64,000 nt of DNA. Origin: Nocardioides marmorisolisilvae (lineage in GTDB: Bacteria; Actinomycetota; Actinomycetes; Propionibacteriales; Nocardioidaceae). Each line of letters begins with the position of its first letter. Position 1 is the first letter of the stretch. The stretch is taken from assembly GCF_003725775.1 (NCBI RefSeq), contig NZ_RJSG01000002.1, positions 1,392,400 to 1,456,399 on the forward strand, given 5' to 3'. Under the pieces are notes generated by a model. It made no database searches and was not told the origin of the DNA. It was given only the letters and a program-made list of their open reading frames with translations. The position numbers and the translations under genes are program-made. Shown here piece after piece: positions 16,727 to 25,842 of this stretch.

Positions 16727-17779
16727 ATGCGTGACGTAGCAGTTGTTGGCTTCAGCCAGCAGCAGATGAAGGAGCTCGACGGGTCCCCGACCTGTCTGGA
16801 GATCCTGGTCCCGATCATCCAGGACCTGTACGAGCAGACCGGCTGGACCAAGTCCGACATCGGCTTCTGGTGCTCCGGCTCCAGCGACTACCTGGCCGGA
16901 CGGTCGTTCTCGTTCGTCTCGGCCGTCGACGCCATCGGCACCCTGCCGCCGGTGATGGAGTCGCACGTCGAGATGGACGCGGCCTGGGCGATGTACGAGG
17001 CCTGGATCAAGATCCAGACCGGCGAGGTCGACACCGCGCTGGTCTACGGCTTCGGCAAGTCCTCGGCCGGCACCCTGCGCCGGATCCTGGCGCTCCAGCT
17101 CGACCCGTACACGACCCAGCCGCTGTGGCCGGACACCGTGTCGCTGGCCGGCATCCAGGCGCGTGAGGGCATCGAGAAGGGCTTGTGGGACGAGAAGGCG
17201 ATGGCCGAGGTCGTCGCCCGCTCGATGACCGACGCCGCCGCCAACGAGTGGGCGATCCGCAAGGGCGCGACCTCGATCGACGACGTCCTGGCCCAGCCGG
17301 TGTACGCCGACCCGCTGCGCCGCTGGGACTGCGCCCCCGTCTCCGACGGTGCGGCCGGCATCATCCTGGCCGCCGGCGACAAGGCGCGCGAGGCCCGGCA
17401 GCGTCCGGCCTGGATCACCGGGTTCGAGCACCGCATCGAGCCGATCGCGCTGAACGCGCGCTCGTTGACCGAGTCGGTCTCCACCGCGGCCGCCGGGACG
17501 GCCGCTGGTGTGGATGGCGTCGACACGGCTGAGCTGCACGCGCCGTTCTCGCACCAGGAGCTGATCCTGCGCAACGCGCTCGGCCTGCCCGGTGACGTGA
17601 CGATCAACCCGTCGGGTGGTGCGCTGACCGCGAACCCGATGTTCTCCGCCGGTCTGAACCGGATCGGCGAGGCCGCCTCGCGGATCTGGGCCGGCAACTC
17701 CGACAAGGCGCTCGCGCACACGACCCAGGGTCCGGTGCTCCAGCACAACCTGGTCTGCACCCTGGAGGGACGTAACTGA
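16727..17779 (+). CDS. ltp4: Thiolase-fold aldol-lyase Ltp4
   Basis: A 350-residue SCP2-thiolase-like protein beginning MRDVAVVGFSQQQM. The position where thiolases carry the nucleophilic Cys reads 'ESHVEMDAAWAMYEAW', with no cysteine, and no GHP motif is present. It is therefore not a classical thiolase but resembles the Ltp aldolases. In Rhodococcus, Ltp3 and Ltp4 were implicated in cleaving C24-branched sterol side chains. It lies between the DUF35 partner (15 bp gap) and ltp3 (1-bp overlap). The conserved end 'NPSGGALTANPMFSAGLNRIGEAA' fits the family. Confidence 0.85.
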   Translation: MRDVAVVGFSQQQMKELDGSPTCLEILVPIIQDLYEQTGWTKSDIGFWCSGSSDYLAGRSFSFVSAVDAIGTLPPVMESHVEMDAAWAMYEAWIKIQTGEVDTALVYGFGKSSAGTLRRILALQLDPYTTQPLWPDTVSLAGIQAREGIEKGLWDEKAMAEVVARSMTDAAANEWAIRKGATSIDDVLAQPVYADPLRRWDCAPVSDGAAGIILAAGDKAREARQRPAWITGFEHRIEPIALNARSLTESVSTAAAGTAAGVDGVDTAELHAPFSHQELILRNALGLPGDVTINPSGGALTANPMFSAGLNRIGEAASRIWAGNSDKALAHTTQGPVLQHNLVCTLEGRN

Positions 17780-18948
17780 TGGGCAAGGTTCCCGCAGCAG
17801 TCATCGGGGTCGGCCAGACCCACCACCGCGCCGTCCGCGAGGACGTCTCGATCGCCGGCCTCCTGCGCGAAGCGGTCGACCGTGCGCTGCTCGACGCCGG
17901 ACTGACCTTCGACGACATCGACGCCGTCGTCGTCGGCAAGGCACCGGACCTGTTCGAGGGCGTGATGATGCCCGAGCTGTACCTGGCCGACGCGCTCGGT
18001 GCGGCCGGCAAGCCGCTCTTGCGGGTGCACACGGCCGGCTCGGTCGGCGGCTCGACCGCGATCGTGGCCGCCTCCCTGGTGCAGTCCGGCGTGCACGAGC
18101 GCGTGCTCACGGTCGCCTTCGAGAAGCAGTCCGAGTCGAACGCGATGTGGGCGCTCTCGATCCCGGTGCCGTTCATCATGCCGGTGCACGCCGGCGCGGG
18201 CGGTTACTTCGCCCCGCACGTGCGTTCCTACATCCGACGCTCGGGCGCCCCGAGCCACATCGGCGCGATGGTGGCCGCGAAGGACCGCCAGAACGCGCTG
18301 AAGAATCCGTACGCCCACCTCAAGAACGAGGGCACCACGGTCGAGTCGGTGCTGGCCTCCACGATGCTGTGGGACCCGATCCGGTACGACGAGACCTGCC
18401 CGTCCTCCGACGGCGCCTGCGCGCTGGTGATCGCCTCCGAGGACGCGGTCGCGAAGTCCGGCATCAAGAACCCGGCCTGGATCCACAGCACCCAGATGCG
18501 TTCGGAGCCGACCACGGCCGCCGAGCGCGACCAGGTGAACCCGGCTGCCGGCCGGGCTGCTTCGGCCGCCCTCTACAAGCAGGCCGGCATCACCAACCCG
18601 CTCGAGGAGATCGACTGCGCGGAGATCTACGTGCCGTTCTCCTGGTTCGAGCCGATGTGGATCGAGAACCTCGGCTTCATGCCGGAGGGCGAGGGCTGGA
18701 AGCTGACCGAGGCCGGCGAGACCGCGATCGGCGGCAAGCTCCCGATCAACATGAGCGGTGGCGTGCTGTCCTCCAACCCGATCGGCGCCAGCGGCATGCT
18801 GCGCTTCGGCGAGGCGGCGCTGCAGGTCATGGGCGAGGCCGGCGAGCACCAGGTCGACGGCGCGCGGAAGGCCCTCGGCCACGCGTACGGCGGCGGTTCG
18901 CAGTTCTTCGCGATGTGGCTGGTGGGCGCGGACAAGCCGAGCAACTGA
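17779..18948 (+). CDS. ltp3: Thiolase-fold aldol-lyase Ltp3
   Basis: A 389-residue SCP2-thiolase-like protein whose ATG overlaps the ltp4 stop by one base (TGATG). The nucleophile region reads 'VHTAGSVGGSTAIVAAS', without Cys, and the C-terminus has 'NMSGGVLSSNPIGASGMLRFGEAALQ' and 'HAYGGGSQFFAMW', with a Tyr near the place where aldolases of this group use tyrosine. With Ltp4 and the DUF35 protein it should form the complex that releases propionyl-CoA-type fragments from branched C24 side chains (plant sterols). This is inferred from the family. Confidence 0.85.
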   Translation: MGKVPAAVIGVGQTHHRAVREDVSIAGLLREAVDRALLDAGLTFDDIDAVVVGKAPDLFEGVMMPELYLADALGAAGKPLLRVHTAGSVGGSTAIVAASLVQSGVHERVLTVAFEKQSESNAMWALSIPVPFIMPVHAGAGGYFAPHVRSYIRRSGAPSHIGAMVAAKDRQNALKNPYAHLKNEGTTVESVLASTMLWDPIRYDETCPSSDGACALVIASEDAVAKSGIKNPAWIHSTQMRSEPTTAAERDQVNPAAGRAASAALYKQAGITNPLEEIDCAEIYVPFSWFEPMWIENLGFMPEGEGWKLTEAGETAIGGKLPINMSGGVLSSNPIGASGMLRFGEAALQVMGEAGEHQVDGARKALGHAYGGGSQFFAMWLVGADKPSN

Positions 18949-18993
18949 CGGCGGCACCGGGAACACCGGGCGCGTCATCGCGGTTGGTCCGGC

Positions 18994-19782
18994 ATGACGA
19001 CTCTCGCCGCACGCACGATCGACGCCCTCCGCCACGAGCACGACGATCTGGCGGCGGTGGTGGCTGCGTTCACCGATGCGGAGCTGACCGGACCCTCGGG
19101 TGCCAGCGAGTGGTCGGCGGCCCAGGTGCTCTCGCACCTCGGCAGCGGCTCGGAGATCGGCCTCGCCGGCCTCCAGGTGGCGCTGGGCCTACGCGAACCG
19201 CTGGACGACTCGTTCAACCCGTCCGTTTGGGCTCGCTGGGACGCGATGGGTCCCGACGAGCAGCGCAGCGAGTACCTGCGTCACAACCTCACCATGGTCG
19301 AGGCCTACGAGGACCTGAGCGCCGACCAGCGCGAGTCGCTCCAGGTCCCGGTGCCGTACCTGCCGGCTCCGATCAGCGTGGCGACGTACGCCGGGCTCCG
19401 GCTCAGCGAGGCGACCCACCACGGCTGGGACGCGCGGGTCGCCATGGACCGGGGTGCCGCACTTCTCGATCGCAGCACCGCCGTGCTGCTCGAGCACCTC
19501 GCCGGCGACCTCGGCTTCCTGCTGGGGTTCATCGGCAAGGCGGACCGGATCGCCGACGACGTCGTCCTGTCCCTCGGCGACTCCGGCTACAGCATCGCGA
19601 TCACCGACACCGTCTCCCTCGCGTCGTCCGCCGACGAACCCACCGCGACCTTCTCCGGGCCGGTCGAGGCGGCGCTCCGCCTGATGGTCGGTCGCCTCGG
19701 GCCTGCGTACACACCCGCCGCCGTCACGGTGACCGGGAACGTCACCCTCGACGAGCTCCGCTCGGCGTTCCCGGGCCTGTGA
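18994..19782 (+). CDS. Mycothiol-dependent maleylpyruvate isomerase-fold protein
   Basis: A 262-residue protein of the DinB/MDMPI type. The N-terminal four-helix domain starts 'TIDALRHEHDDLAAVVAAF' and carries 'GASEWSAAQVLSHLGSGSE' and 'ATHHGWDARVA', whose His residues form the usual metal site. The C-terminal domain (about 170-262) resembles the MDMPI C-terminal, SCP2-like domain. Members use mycothiol, the actinobacterial thiol, or are of unknown substrate. It has its own start 46 bp after ltp3; the role here is unknown. Confidence 0.8.
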   Translation: MTTLAARTIDALRHEHDDLAAVVAAFTDAELTGPSGASEWSAAQVLSHLGSGSEIGLAGLQVALGLREPLDDSFNPSVWARWDAMGPDEQRSEYLRHNLTMVEAYEDLSADQRESLQVPVPYLPAPISVATYAGLRLSEATHHGWDARVAMDRGAALLDRSTAVLLEHLAGDLGFLLGFIGKADRIADDVVLSLGDSGYSIAITDTVSLASSADEPTATFSGPVEAALRLMVGRLGPAYTPAAVTVTGNVTLDELRSAFPGL

Positions 19783-19799
19783 GTCCCTAGGGTGGGCAC

Positions 19800-20567
19800 G
19801 TGATCGAGCTCTTCTCCCCCGCCAAGATCGAGCAGATGCGCCCGGCCGGGCGTTTCGTCGCCGAGGTGCTGACCGCCCTGCGCGAGGCCGCCGACGTCGG
19901 GGTCAACCTGCTCGAGCTGGACGCCCTGGCCGAGCGGATGATCGCCGAGCGCGGAGCCACCTCCTGCTACGTCGACTACCACCCGTCGTTCGGGGCGATG
20001 CCGTTCGGCAAGGTGCTGTGCACGTCGGTGAACGACGCCGTGCTGCACGGGCTGCCGTTCGACTACCGGTTGCGTGACGGCGACCTGCTGAGCGTCGACT
20101 TCGCCTGCTCGGTGGACGGCTGGGTGGCGGACTCGGCGACGTCTCTGGTGGTGGGTTCCGCGGATCCTGCAGATCTGGCGTTGATCCGGACGACCGAGGA
20201 GGCGCTCGAGGCCGGCATCGCCGCTGCGGTCGTCGGGAACCGATTGGGTGACATCTCGGCCGCGATCGGCGACGTGGCGCGCGCTGCCGGACTCGGGGTG
20301 AACCTGCAGTTCGGCGGTCACGGCGTCGGGCGCACGATGCACGGCGACCCGCACGTGGCCAACGACGGCCGCCCCGGGCGCGGCCTGCCGTTGAAGCCGG
20401 GCCTGGTCATCGCGATCGAGCCGTGGTTCATGCACACCACCGACGAGATCTACACCGACCCCGACGGCTGGACCCTGCGCAGCAAGGACGGCTCCCGTGG
20501 CGCCCACAGCGAGCACACGATCGCCATCACCGAGGACGGACCGCTGGTGCTGACCGCCCGCTCTTGA
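19800..20567 (+). CDS. map: Methionine aminopeptidase, type I
   Basis: A 255-residue M24 peptidase starting at GTG 19800, 18 bp after the previous stop. The metal ligands are visible in order: Asp in 'LLSVDFACSVDGW', Asp in 'VADSATSLVV', His in 'FGGHGVGRTMHGDP', Glu in 'IAIEPWF' and Glu in 'GAHSEHTIAIT'. The motif 'NDAVLHGLP' with the substrate His is present. It removes N-terminal Met from nascent proteins. It is shorter than forms with an SH3-binding extension. It is probably an extra copy outside the ribosomal gene cluster. Confidence 0.92.
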   Translation: MIELFSPAKIEQMRPAGRFVAEVLTALREAADVGVNLLELDALAERMIAERGATSCYVDYHPSFGAMPFGKVLCTSVNDAVLHGLPFDYRLRDGDLLSVDFACSVDGWVADSATSLVVGSADPADLALIRTTEEALEAGIAAAVVGNRLGDISAAIGDVARAAGLGVNLQFGGHGVGRTMHGDPHVANDGRPGRGLPLKPGLVIAIEPWFMHTTDEIYTDPDGWTLRSKDGSRGAHSEHTIAITEDGPLVLTARS

Positions 20568-20574
20568 CTGAGTG

Positions 20575-20590
20575 TGATTACATGATTACA
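20575..20590 (+). repeat. Tandem TGATTACA direct repeat
   Basis: TGATTACA occurs twice head-to-tail (20575-20582 and 20583-20590) in the 44-bp gap before the next gene, an AT-rich spot in otherwise very GC-rich DNA. It may be a -10/operator element for that gene. Confidence 0.6.
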
Positions 20591-20611
20591 ACGTTGCAGG
20601 AGGTTGGAATC

Positions 20612-21133
20612 ATGGGTGCCACAGAAGCAGAGCAGATCACCGCGTGGGTGCACGGGCGCCTGCCCGAGGACTGGTTCACCGAGGCGGCCGAGGTGACCGT
20701 CGACCGCGAGGAGATCACGGTCGTCGGACGCCTGGAGCGACCCGAGGGCGTCACCGACGAGACTCCCCCGGAGGAAGCCCGGGAAGCCGCCGTCGGGCGG
20801 ATCTCCCGGTTCCGGGAGGACACCCGCGAGGCGCGCATCAAGATCGCCCGCGAGGCCGAGCACCGCTTCGAGCGCAAGGTCGCCTGGGGCGCCGCCTCCG
20901 GGGACACCCGGGCGCTGTTCACCCACGTCGCCGCCCCGGTGATGACCCGGCTGCGGCAGCCGGAGCGCCAGGTCCTGGACACCCTCGTCGAGGCCGGCGT
21001 GGCCCGGAGCCGGGCTGACGCGCTCGGCTGGTGCGTGCGGCTGGTGGGCGAGCACACCGAGGACTGGCTCGGGAAGCTGCGCGAGGCGATGTCCGACGTG
21101 CAGCGGCTGCGGACCGAGGGTCCGCAGGTCTGA
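20612..21133 (+). CDS. Conserved helical protein of unknown function
   Basis: A 173-residue protein. The ATG at 20612 is chosen because GGAGG lies 10 nt upstream; an ATG at 20582 lies within the TGATTACA repeats. The middle is rich in charged residues (ISRFREDTREARIKIAREAEHRFERKVAWG), probably a long helix, and the C-terminal 'ARSRADALGWCVRLVGEHTEDWLGKLREAM' looks like a short helical domain. I recall similar uncharacterised actinobacterial proteins. No catalytic motif or membrane segment is seen. Confidence 0.72.
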   Translation: MGATEAEQITAWVHGRLPEDWFTEAAEVTVDREEITVVGRLERPEGVTDETPPEEAREAAVGRISRFREDTREARIKIAREAEHRFERKVAWGAASGDTRALFTHVAAPVMTRLRQPERQVLDTLVEAGVARSRADALGWCVRLVGEHTEDWLGKLREAMSDVQRLRTEGPQV

Positions 21134-21134
21134 C

Positions 21135-21437
21135 TCAGCCGTCCGCGAACTCGCTCGGCAGCAGGATGAGGAACACCCAGCCCCAGAACGGCAGGTAGAA
21201 CAGGACCGACCCCCAGACGAGGCCGAAGCCGAGCGTCGCGCGTTCCTCGGTCGACCACAGGTGGATTCCGATGAGGACGCACGCGAAGCCCAGCACCAGG
21301 ACCGAGGCGAGCCAGATCCACCAGAGCGTCGCATGGCGCGCGAGCCAGTCCCCGGGCAGCCACGGACCCAGGGTGTACGCAGCAAGCGCAGCCGAAACGC
21401 CGCCAACAGCGAAGGCGTGGCGGTGGGTCCGCGTCAT
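21135..21437 (-). CDS. Small three-helix membrane protein
   Basis: A 100-residue protein with three hydrophobic segments (about 8-26, 37-60 and 69-92). It starts at ATG 21437 with GGGAG upstream; the frame continues further upstream only as a shadow of the P450 gene. It ends one base from the stop of the convergent gene. Function unknown. Confidence 0.65.
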   Translation of the reverse strand: MTRTHRHAFAVGGVSAALAAYTLGPWLPGDWLARHATLWWIWLASVLVLGFACVLIGIHLWSTEERATLGFGLVWGSVLFYLPFWGWVFLILLPSEFADG

Positions 21438-21446
21438 CTCCCGAGG

Positions 21447-21495
21447 GTACGACGAAGCCGCCGTCACCCGGTCGGTAACGGCGGCTTCGTCGTAC
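21447..21495 (-). terminator. Perfect 18-bp hairpin after cyp125
   Basis: The 18-nt arm 21447-21464 (starting GTACGACGAAGC) is the exact reverse complement of 21478-21495, with a 13-nt loop. It begins 11 bp past the cyp125 stop on the minus strand. There is no T-run, as is common for terminators in very GC-rich actinobacteria. Confidence 0.75.
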
Positions 21496-21505
21496 GGAAC
21501 CCAGG

Positions 21506-22738
21506 TCAGGCGTACTTGACCGGGAGCTCCTTGATGCCGTTGATCCAGGCGTGCCGCAGGCGACGCGGCGCACCGGTCTGGGAGATGTTCGGCGCCTTGT
21601 CGGCGAGCACGTTGAACATCACCTCGACCTCGAGGCGGGCCAGGTTCGCACCGATGCAGTAGTGCGCGCCGTGACCGCCGAACGCCAGGTGCGGGTTGTG
21701 CTCGCGGTTGACGTCGAAGACGGTCGGGTTGTCGAAGACCTCGTCGTCGTGGTTGCCCGAGGCGTAGTAGAGGGCGACGCGGTCGCCCTTCTTGACCAGC
21801 TGGCCACCGATCTCGACGTCGCGCAGCGCGGTGCGCTGGAACACGGTCACCGGGGTCGCCCAGCGGATGACCTCGTCGACCATGCCGGTCGGGCGGTCCT
21901 TCTTCCAGATGTCCCACTGCTCGGGGTTCTCGAAGAAGGCCATCATCCCGTGGGTGATCGCGTTGCGGGTGGTCTCGTTGCCGGCCACGGCGAGCAGGAT
22001 CACGAAGAACCCGAACTCGTCGTCGGTCAGACCCTCGCCGTCCTCACCGGCGGTGACGAGCTTGGTGATGATGTCGTCCTGCGGGTTCTCCTTGCGGTCC
22101 GCGGCGAGCATCATCGCGTAGCCGAGGATCTCGGCGGCGGCCGTGGCCGGGTCCGCGTTGTACTCCGGGTCGTCGTAGGCGAGCATCTGGTTCGACCAGT
22201 CGAACAGCTTGCCGCGGTCCGCCATCGGGACACCGAGCAGCTCGGCGATCGCCTGGAGCGGCAGCTCGGCGGCCACCTCGTAGACGAAGTCGCCCTCGCC
22301 GCGGGCGAGCGCCTCGTCCACGATCTTCTCGGCGCGCTCGACGAGCACCTCCTTGAGAGCGTTGATCGAGCGCGGGGTGAAGCCGCGGCTGATGATCTGG
22401 CGCAGCTTGGTGTGGTCCGGCGGGTCCTGGTTGACCAGCATCACGCTCTGCAGCTCGACCTGCTCGCGGGTCATGTCCGCGCCGAAGCGGATGATCACGC
22501 CGTTCTCGTTGGCCGAGAAGTCCTTGCTGTTCTTCGACACCGCGAGGATGTCGGCGTGCCGGCTGATCGCCCAGAAACCCTGGTCGAGGAAGCCGGCGCG
22601 GGCCTCGGGGGCCTGCTCGACCCAGAACACCGGAGCGGTCTTGCGGAGCTCGGCGAACTCCCTGAGCGGGATCTCGATCTCGTTCAGACCGGGGTCGGTC
22701 GGGTCAAAGGCGTCAGGCAGTACGGGCGCTGCGGTCAC
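21506..22738 (-). CDS. cyp125: Cytochrome P450 CYP125, steroid C26/27-monooxygenase
   Basis: A 410-residue P450. The I-helix 'LLAVAGNETTRNAITHGMMAF', the ExxR motif within 'MVDEVIRWATPVTVFQRTA' and the heme loop 'AFGGHGAHYCIGANLAR' (axial Cys near residue 360) match CYP125. That enzyme oxidises the terminal side-chain methyl of cholestenone to the acid and starts side-chain degradation. It starts at GTG 22738 with GGAGG upstream. It is divergent from fadA5, exactly as Rv3545c/Rv3546, with two KstR-type operators between them. Electrons would come from a ferredoxin encoded elsewhere. Confidence 0.93.
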   Translation of the reverse strand: MTAAPVLPDAFDPTDPGLNEIEIPLREFAELRKTAPVFWVEQAPEARAGFLDQGFWAISRHADILAVSKNSKDFSANENGVIIRFGADMTREQVELQSVMLVNQDPPDHTKLRQIISRGFTPRSINALKEVLVERAEKIVDEALARGEGDFVYEVAAELPLQAIAELLGVPMADRGKLFDWSNQMLAYDDPEYNADPATAAAEILGYAMMLAADRKENPQDDIITKLVTAGEDGEGLTDDEFGFFVILLAVAGNETTRNAITHGMMAFFENPEQWDIWKKDRPTGMVDEVIRWATPVTVFQRTALRDVEIGGQLVKKGDRVALYYASGNHDDEVFDNPTVFDVNREHNPHLAFGGHGAHYCIGANLARLEVEVMFNVLADKAPNISQTGAPRRLRHAWINGIKELPVKYA

Positions 22739-22761
22739 GGGGTTGTCCTCCCAGGTTTCTG

Positions 22762-22775
22762 TAACACGTTCTAGT
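22762..22775. promoter_or_regulatory. KstR-type operator, cyp125 side
   Basis: TAACACGTTCTAGT is a KstR-like dyad with one perfect GTTCT half and one weaker AAC half. It lies 24 bp before the cyp125 GTG. Confidence 0.78.
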
Positions 22776-22803
22776 GGTCATGGTGACACATTTATCCACG
22801 TGA

Positions 22804-24060
<1,257 letters not shown>

Positions 24061-24072
24061 TCCCTGCACCAC

Positions 24073-24107
24073 CAGAACACCCGTCCGGTCCCCGGGCGGG
24101 TGTTCTG
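24073..24107 (+). terminator. Terminator after fadA5
   Basis: CAGAACACCCG (24073-24083) pairs perfectly with 24097-24107 around a 13-nt loop, starting 13 bp after the fadA5 stop. No long T-run follows. Confidence 0.8.
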
Positions 24108-24153
24108 CATGTCAGGCTGTGCCCTCACGACGATGACAGCCAGGAGGCTCGGG

Positions 24154-24942
24154 ATGGCTCGGACAGGTGCGCGGATCCTCGCCCTGACGGCGGCAGCAGT
24201 GCTCGCCGTCACGGTGACGGGGTGCGGGAGCAAGGACAGCTCTGACGGGAAGAAAGCATCCGGCCCCTCGACGCCGGCGACCTCGACGACCCCGGCCACG
24301 CCCACCGTCCCGGCGACTCCGGACTTCGCGAAGCAGCCCCCCGGGATCATCGTCAAGGACGCGATCGACGCGATGAGCAAGGTGCACAAGATCCGCCTCA
24401 CCGGGACCTTCATCGATGACGGCAAGCACCTCGACCTCGACGTGCGCACGGACGGCGCCGGCAACTGCGCCGGGAAGCTGACCCAGGACGGCGCGACCAC
24501 GCAGTTCGTCGCGACCAAGCGGGCGACGTACCTCAAGGGCGACCGGGAGTTCTGGAAGCAGAGCGTCGGCAAGGACGCGGCGACGACGATCTCCTACCTG
24601 CACGGACGGTGGGCCAAGGTCGAGGCGTCGAAGGAATTCGCGAACCTGTGCAACGTGGGCACGCTGATCGCCCAGGCGGGCGGCAAGGTCTCCGGCGACC
24701 CGGCCGACTCGGACGGGACCGTGAGCGCAGTCCAGACGTACCACGGTCAGGACGTGATCGAGGTCAGCGATTCCCAGGGCTCGGAGACCTACAGCTTCCT
24801 CGTCGAGGTCGCCGAGCCGCACCGGGTGCTGCGCCTGGACAGCGAGACGAAGAACGACCCGGGCTCGCTCCGGTTCGTCTACGACAACATCCCGGCAGTC
24901 GTGGTCCCGGCCGCCCAGGACTCGGTGGCCTTCGGCGGCTGA
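24154..24942 (+). CDS. Lipoprotein, LppX/LprAFG-like
   Basis: A 262-residue predicted lipoprotein. The ATG at 24154 has AGGAGG 6 nt upstream; earlier ATG codons overlap the terminator. The signal peptide ends in the lipobox VTGC, followed by a Ser/Thr/Pro linker (about residues 30-55) and a domain beginning 'IIVKDAIDAMSKVHKIRLTGTFIDDGKHLDLDVRTDG'. This is the pattern of LppX/LprAFG lipid-carrier lipoproteins of Actinobacteria. It could take part in lipid or sterol handling at the envelope, but only its location suggests that. It is convergent with the SDR gene. Confidence 0.75.
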   Translation: MARTGARILALTAAAVLAVTVTGCGSKDSSDGKKASGPSTPATSTTPATPTVPATPDFAKQPPGIIVKDAIDAMSKVHKIRLTGTFIDDGKHLDLDVRTDGAGNCAGKLTQDGATTQFVATKRATYLKGDREFWKQSVGKDAATTISYLHGRWAKVEASKEFANLCNVGTLIAQAGGKVSGDPADSDGTVSAVQTYHGQDVIEVSDSQGSETYSFLVEVAEPHRVLRLDSETKNDPGSLRFVYDNIPAVVVPAAQDSVAFGG

Positions 24943-24950
24943 TCAGCCGA

Positions 24951-25832
24951 TCAGCTGGCGCCGTACACCGGCTCCGGGCTCTCGCCCTCGGCGATGAGGG
25001 CGTCGACGACCTCGCCGAGCTCGGTCGCGTCCCAGCGGGAGCCGTTGTCGCGGCTCGCGCCGTGGCGCCAGCCGTCCTCGAGGGTGAGCTTGCCGCCGTC
25101 GCTCTCGAAGACCCGGCCGGTGACGTGGCCGGCGGCCTCGGAGGCCAGCCAGGCGACGATCGGCGAGTTGTCCTCGGGCAGCGCCATCTCGGAGGTGTCG
25201 AAGGCACCCTCGGTCATCCGGGTCTTGGCGACCGGCGCCAGCGCGTTGACGGTGACGCCGACCCGGCCCAGCTCCGCGGCGGCGACCAGCGTCATCGTGG
25301 CGATGCCGCCCTTGGCGGCCGAGTAGGTCACCTGACCGATCGAGCCCTGGAGGCCGGCGCCGGAGGTGGTGTTGATGACCCGGGCCGCGCGCTGGCGGCC
25401 TTCCTTGGACTCCGCGCGCCAGTACGCCGCGGCGTGCCGCAGGGTCGCGAAGTGGCCCTTCAGGTGCACCCGGATGACGGCGTCCCACTCGTCCTCGGTG
25501 GCGTTGACCAGCATCCGGTCGCGGACGAACCCGGCGTTGTTCACCAGGATGTCCAGGCCCCCGAAGGTGTCGATCGCCTGCTGGATCAGCGCACCGGCCT
25601 GCTCGAAGTCGGCGACGTCGGCGCCGTTGACGACCGCCTGGCCGCCCATCGCCTCGATCTCGGCGACGACCTCGTGGGCCGGGCTGTCGCTCTTCTCACC
25701 GTTGTTCGTCACGCCGAAGTCGTTGACGACGACCTTGGCGCCCTGGCGGGCGAGCTCGAGCGCGTGCGCACGGCCGATGCCGCGACCCGCGCCGGTGACG
25801 ATCGCGATGCGACCTTCGAGAAGACCAGACAC
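24951..25832 (-). CDS. Short-chain dehydrogenase (Rv3548c-like, MFE-2 type)
   Basis: A 293-residue SDR of the 17beta-HSD4 (multifunctional enzyme 2) kind. Visible motifs are the cofactor loop 'VTGAGRGIGRAHALELA', 'NDFGVTNNGE', 'VNNAGFVRDRML', catalytic Ser in 'INTTSGAGLQG' and 'YSAAKGG'. The GTG at 25832 has AAGGAG 6 nt upstream. It is the second gene of a two-SDR operon (10-bp gap), divergent from echA20, matching Rv3548c-Rv3549c/Rv3550. The probable role is NAD-dependent oxidation of a hydroxyacyl-CoA in steroid side-chain or ring degradation. Confidence 0.85.
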   Translation of the reverse strand: MSGLLEGRIAIVTGAGRGIGRAHALELARQGAKVVVNDFGVTNNGEKSDSPAHEVVAEIEAMGGQAVVNGADVADFEQAGALIQQAIDTFGGLDILVNNAGFVRDRMLVNATEDEWDAVIRVHLKGHFATLRHAAAYWRAESKEGRQRAARVINTTSGAGLQGSIGQVTYSAAKGGIATMTLVAAAELGRVGVTVNALAPVAKTRMTEGAFDTSEMALPEDNSPIVAWLASEAAGHVTGRVFESDGGKLTLEDGWRHGASRDNGSRWDATELGEVVDALIAEGESPEPVYGAS

Positions 25833-25842
25833 GTACTGCTCC

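Noticed and set aside
17044-19137. 697-codon minus-strand frame over ltp4/ltp3
   Set aside because: No domain is recognisable and it spans two well-supported, translationally coupled plus-strand genes.
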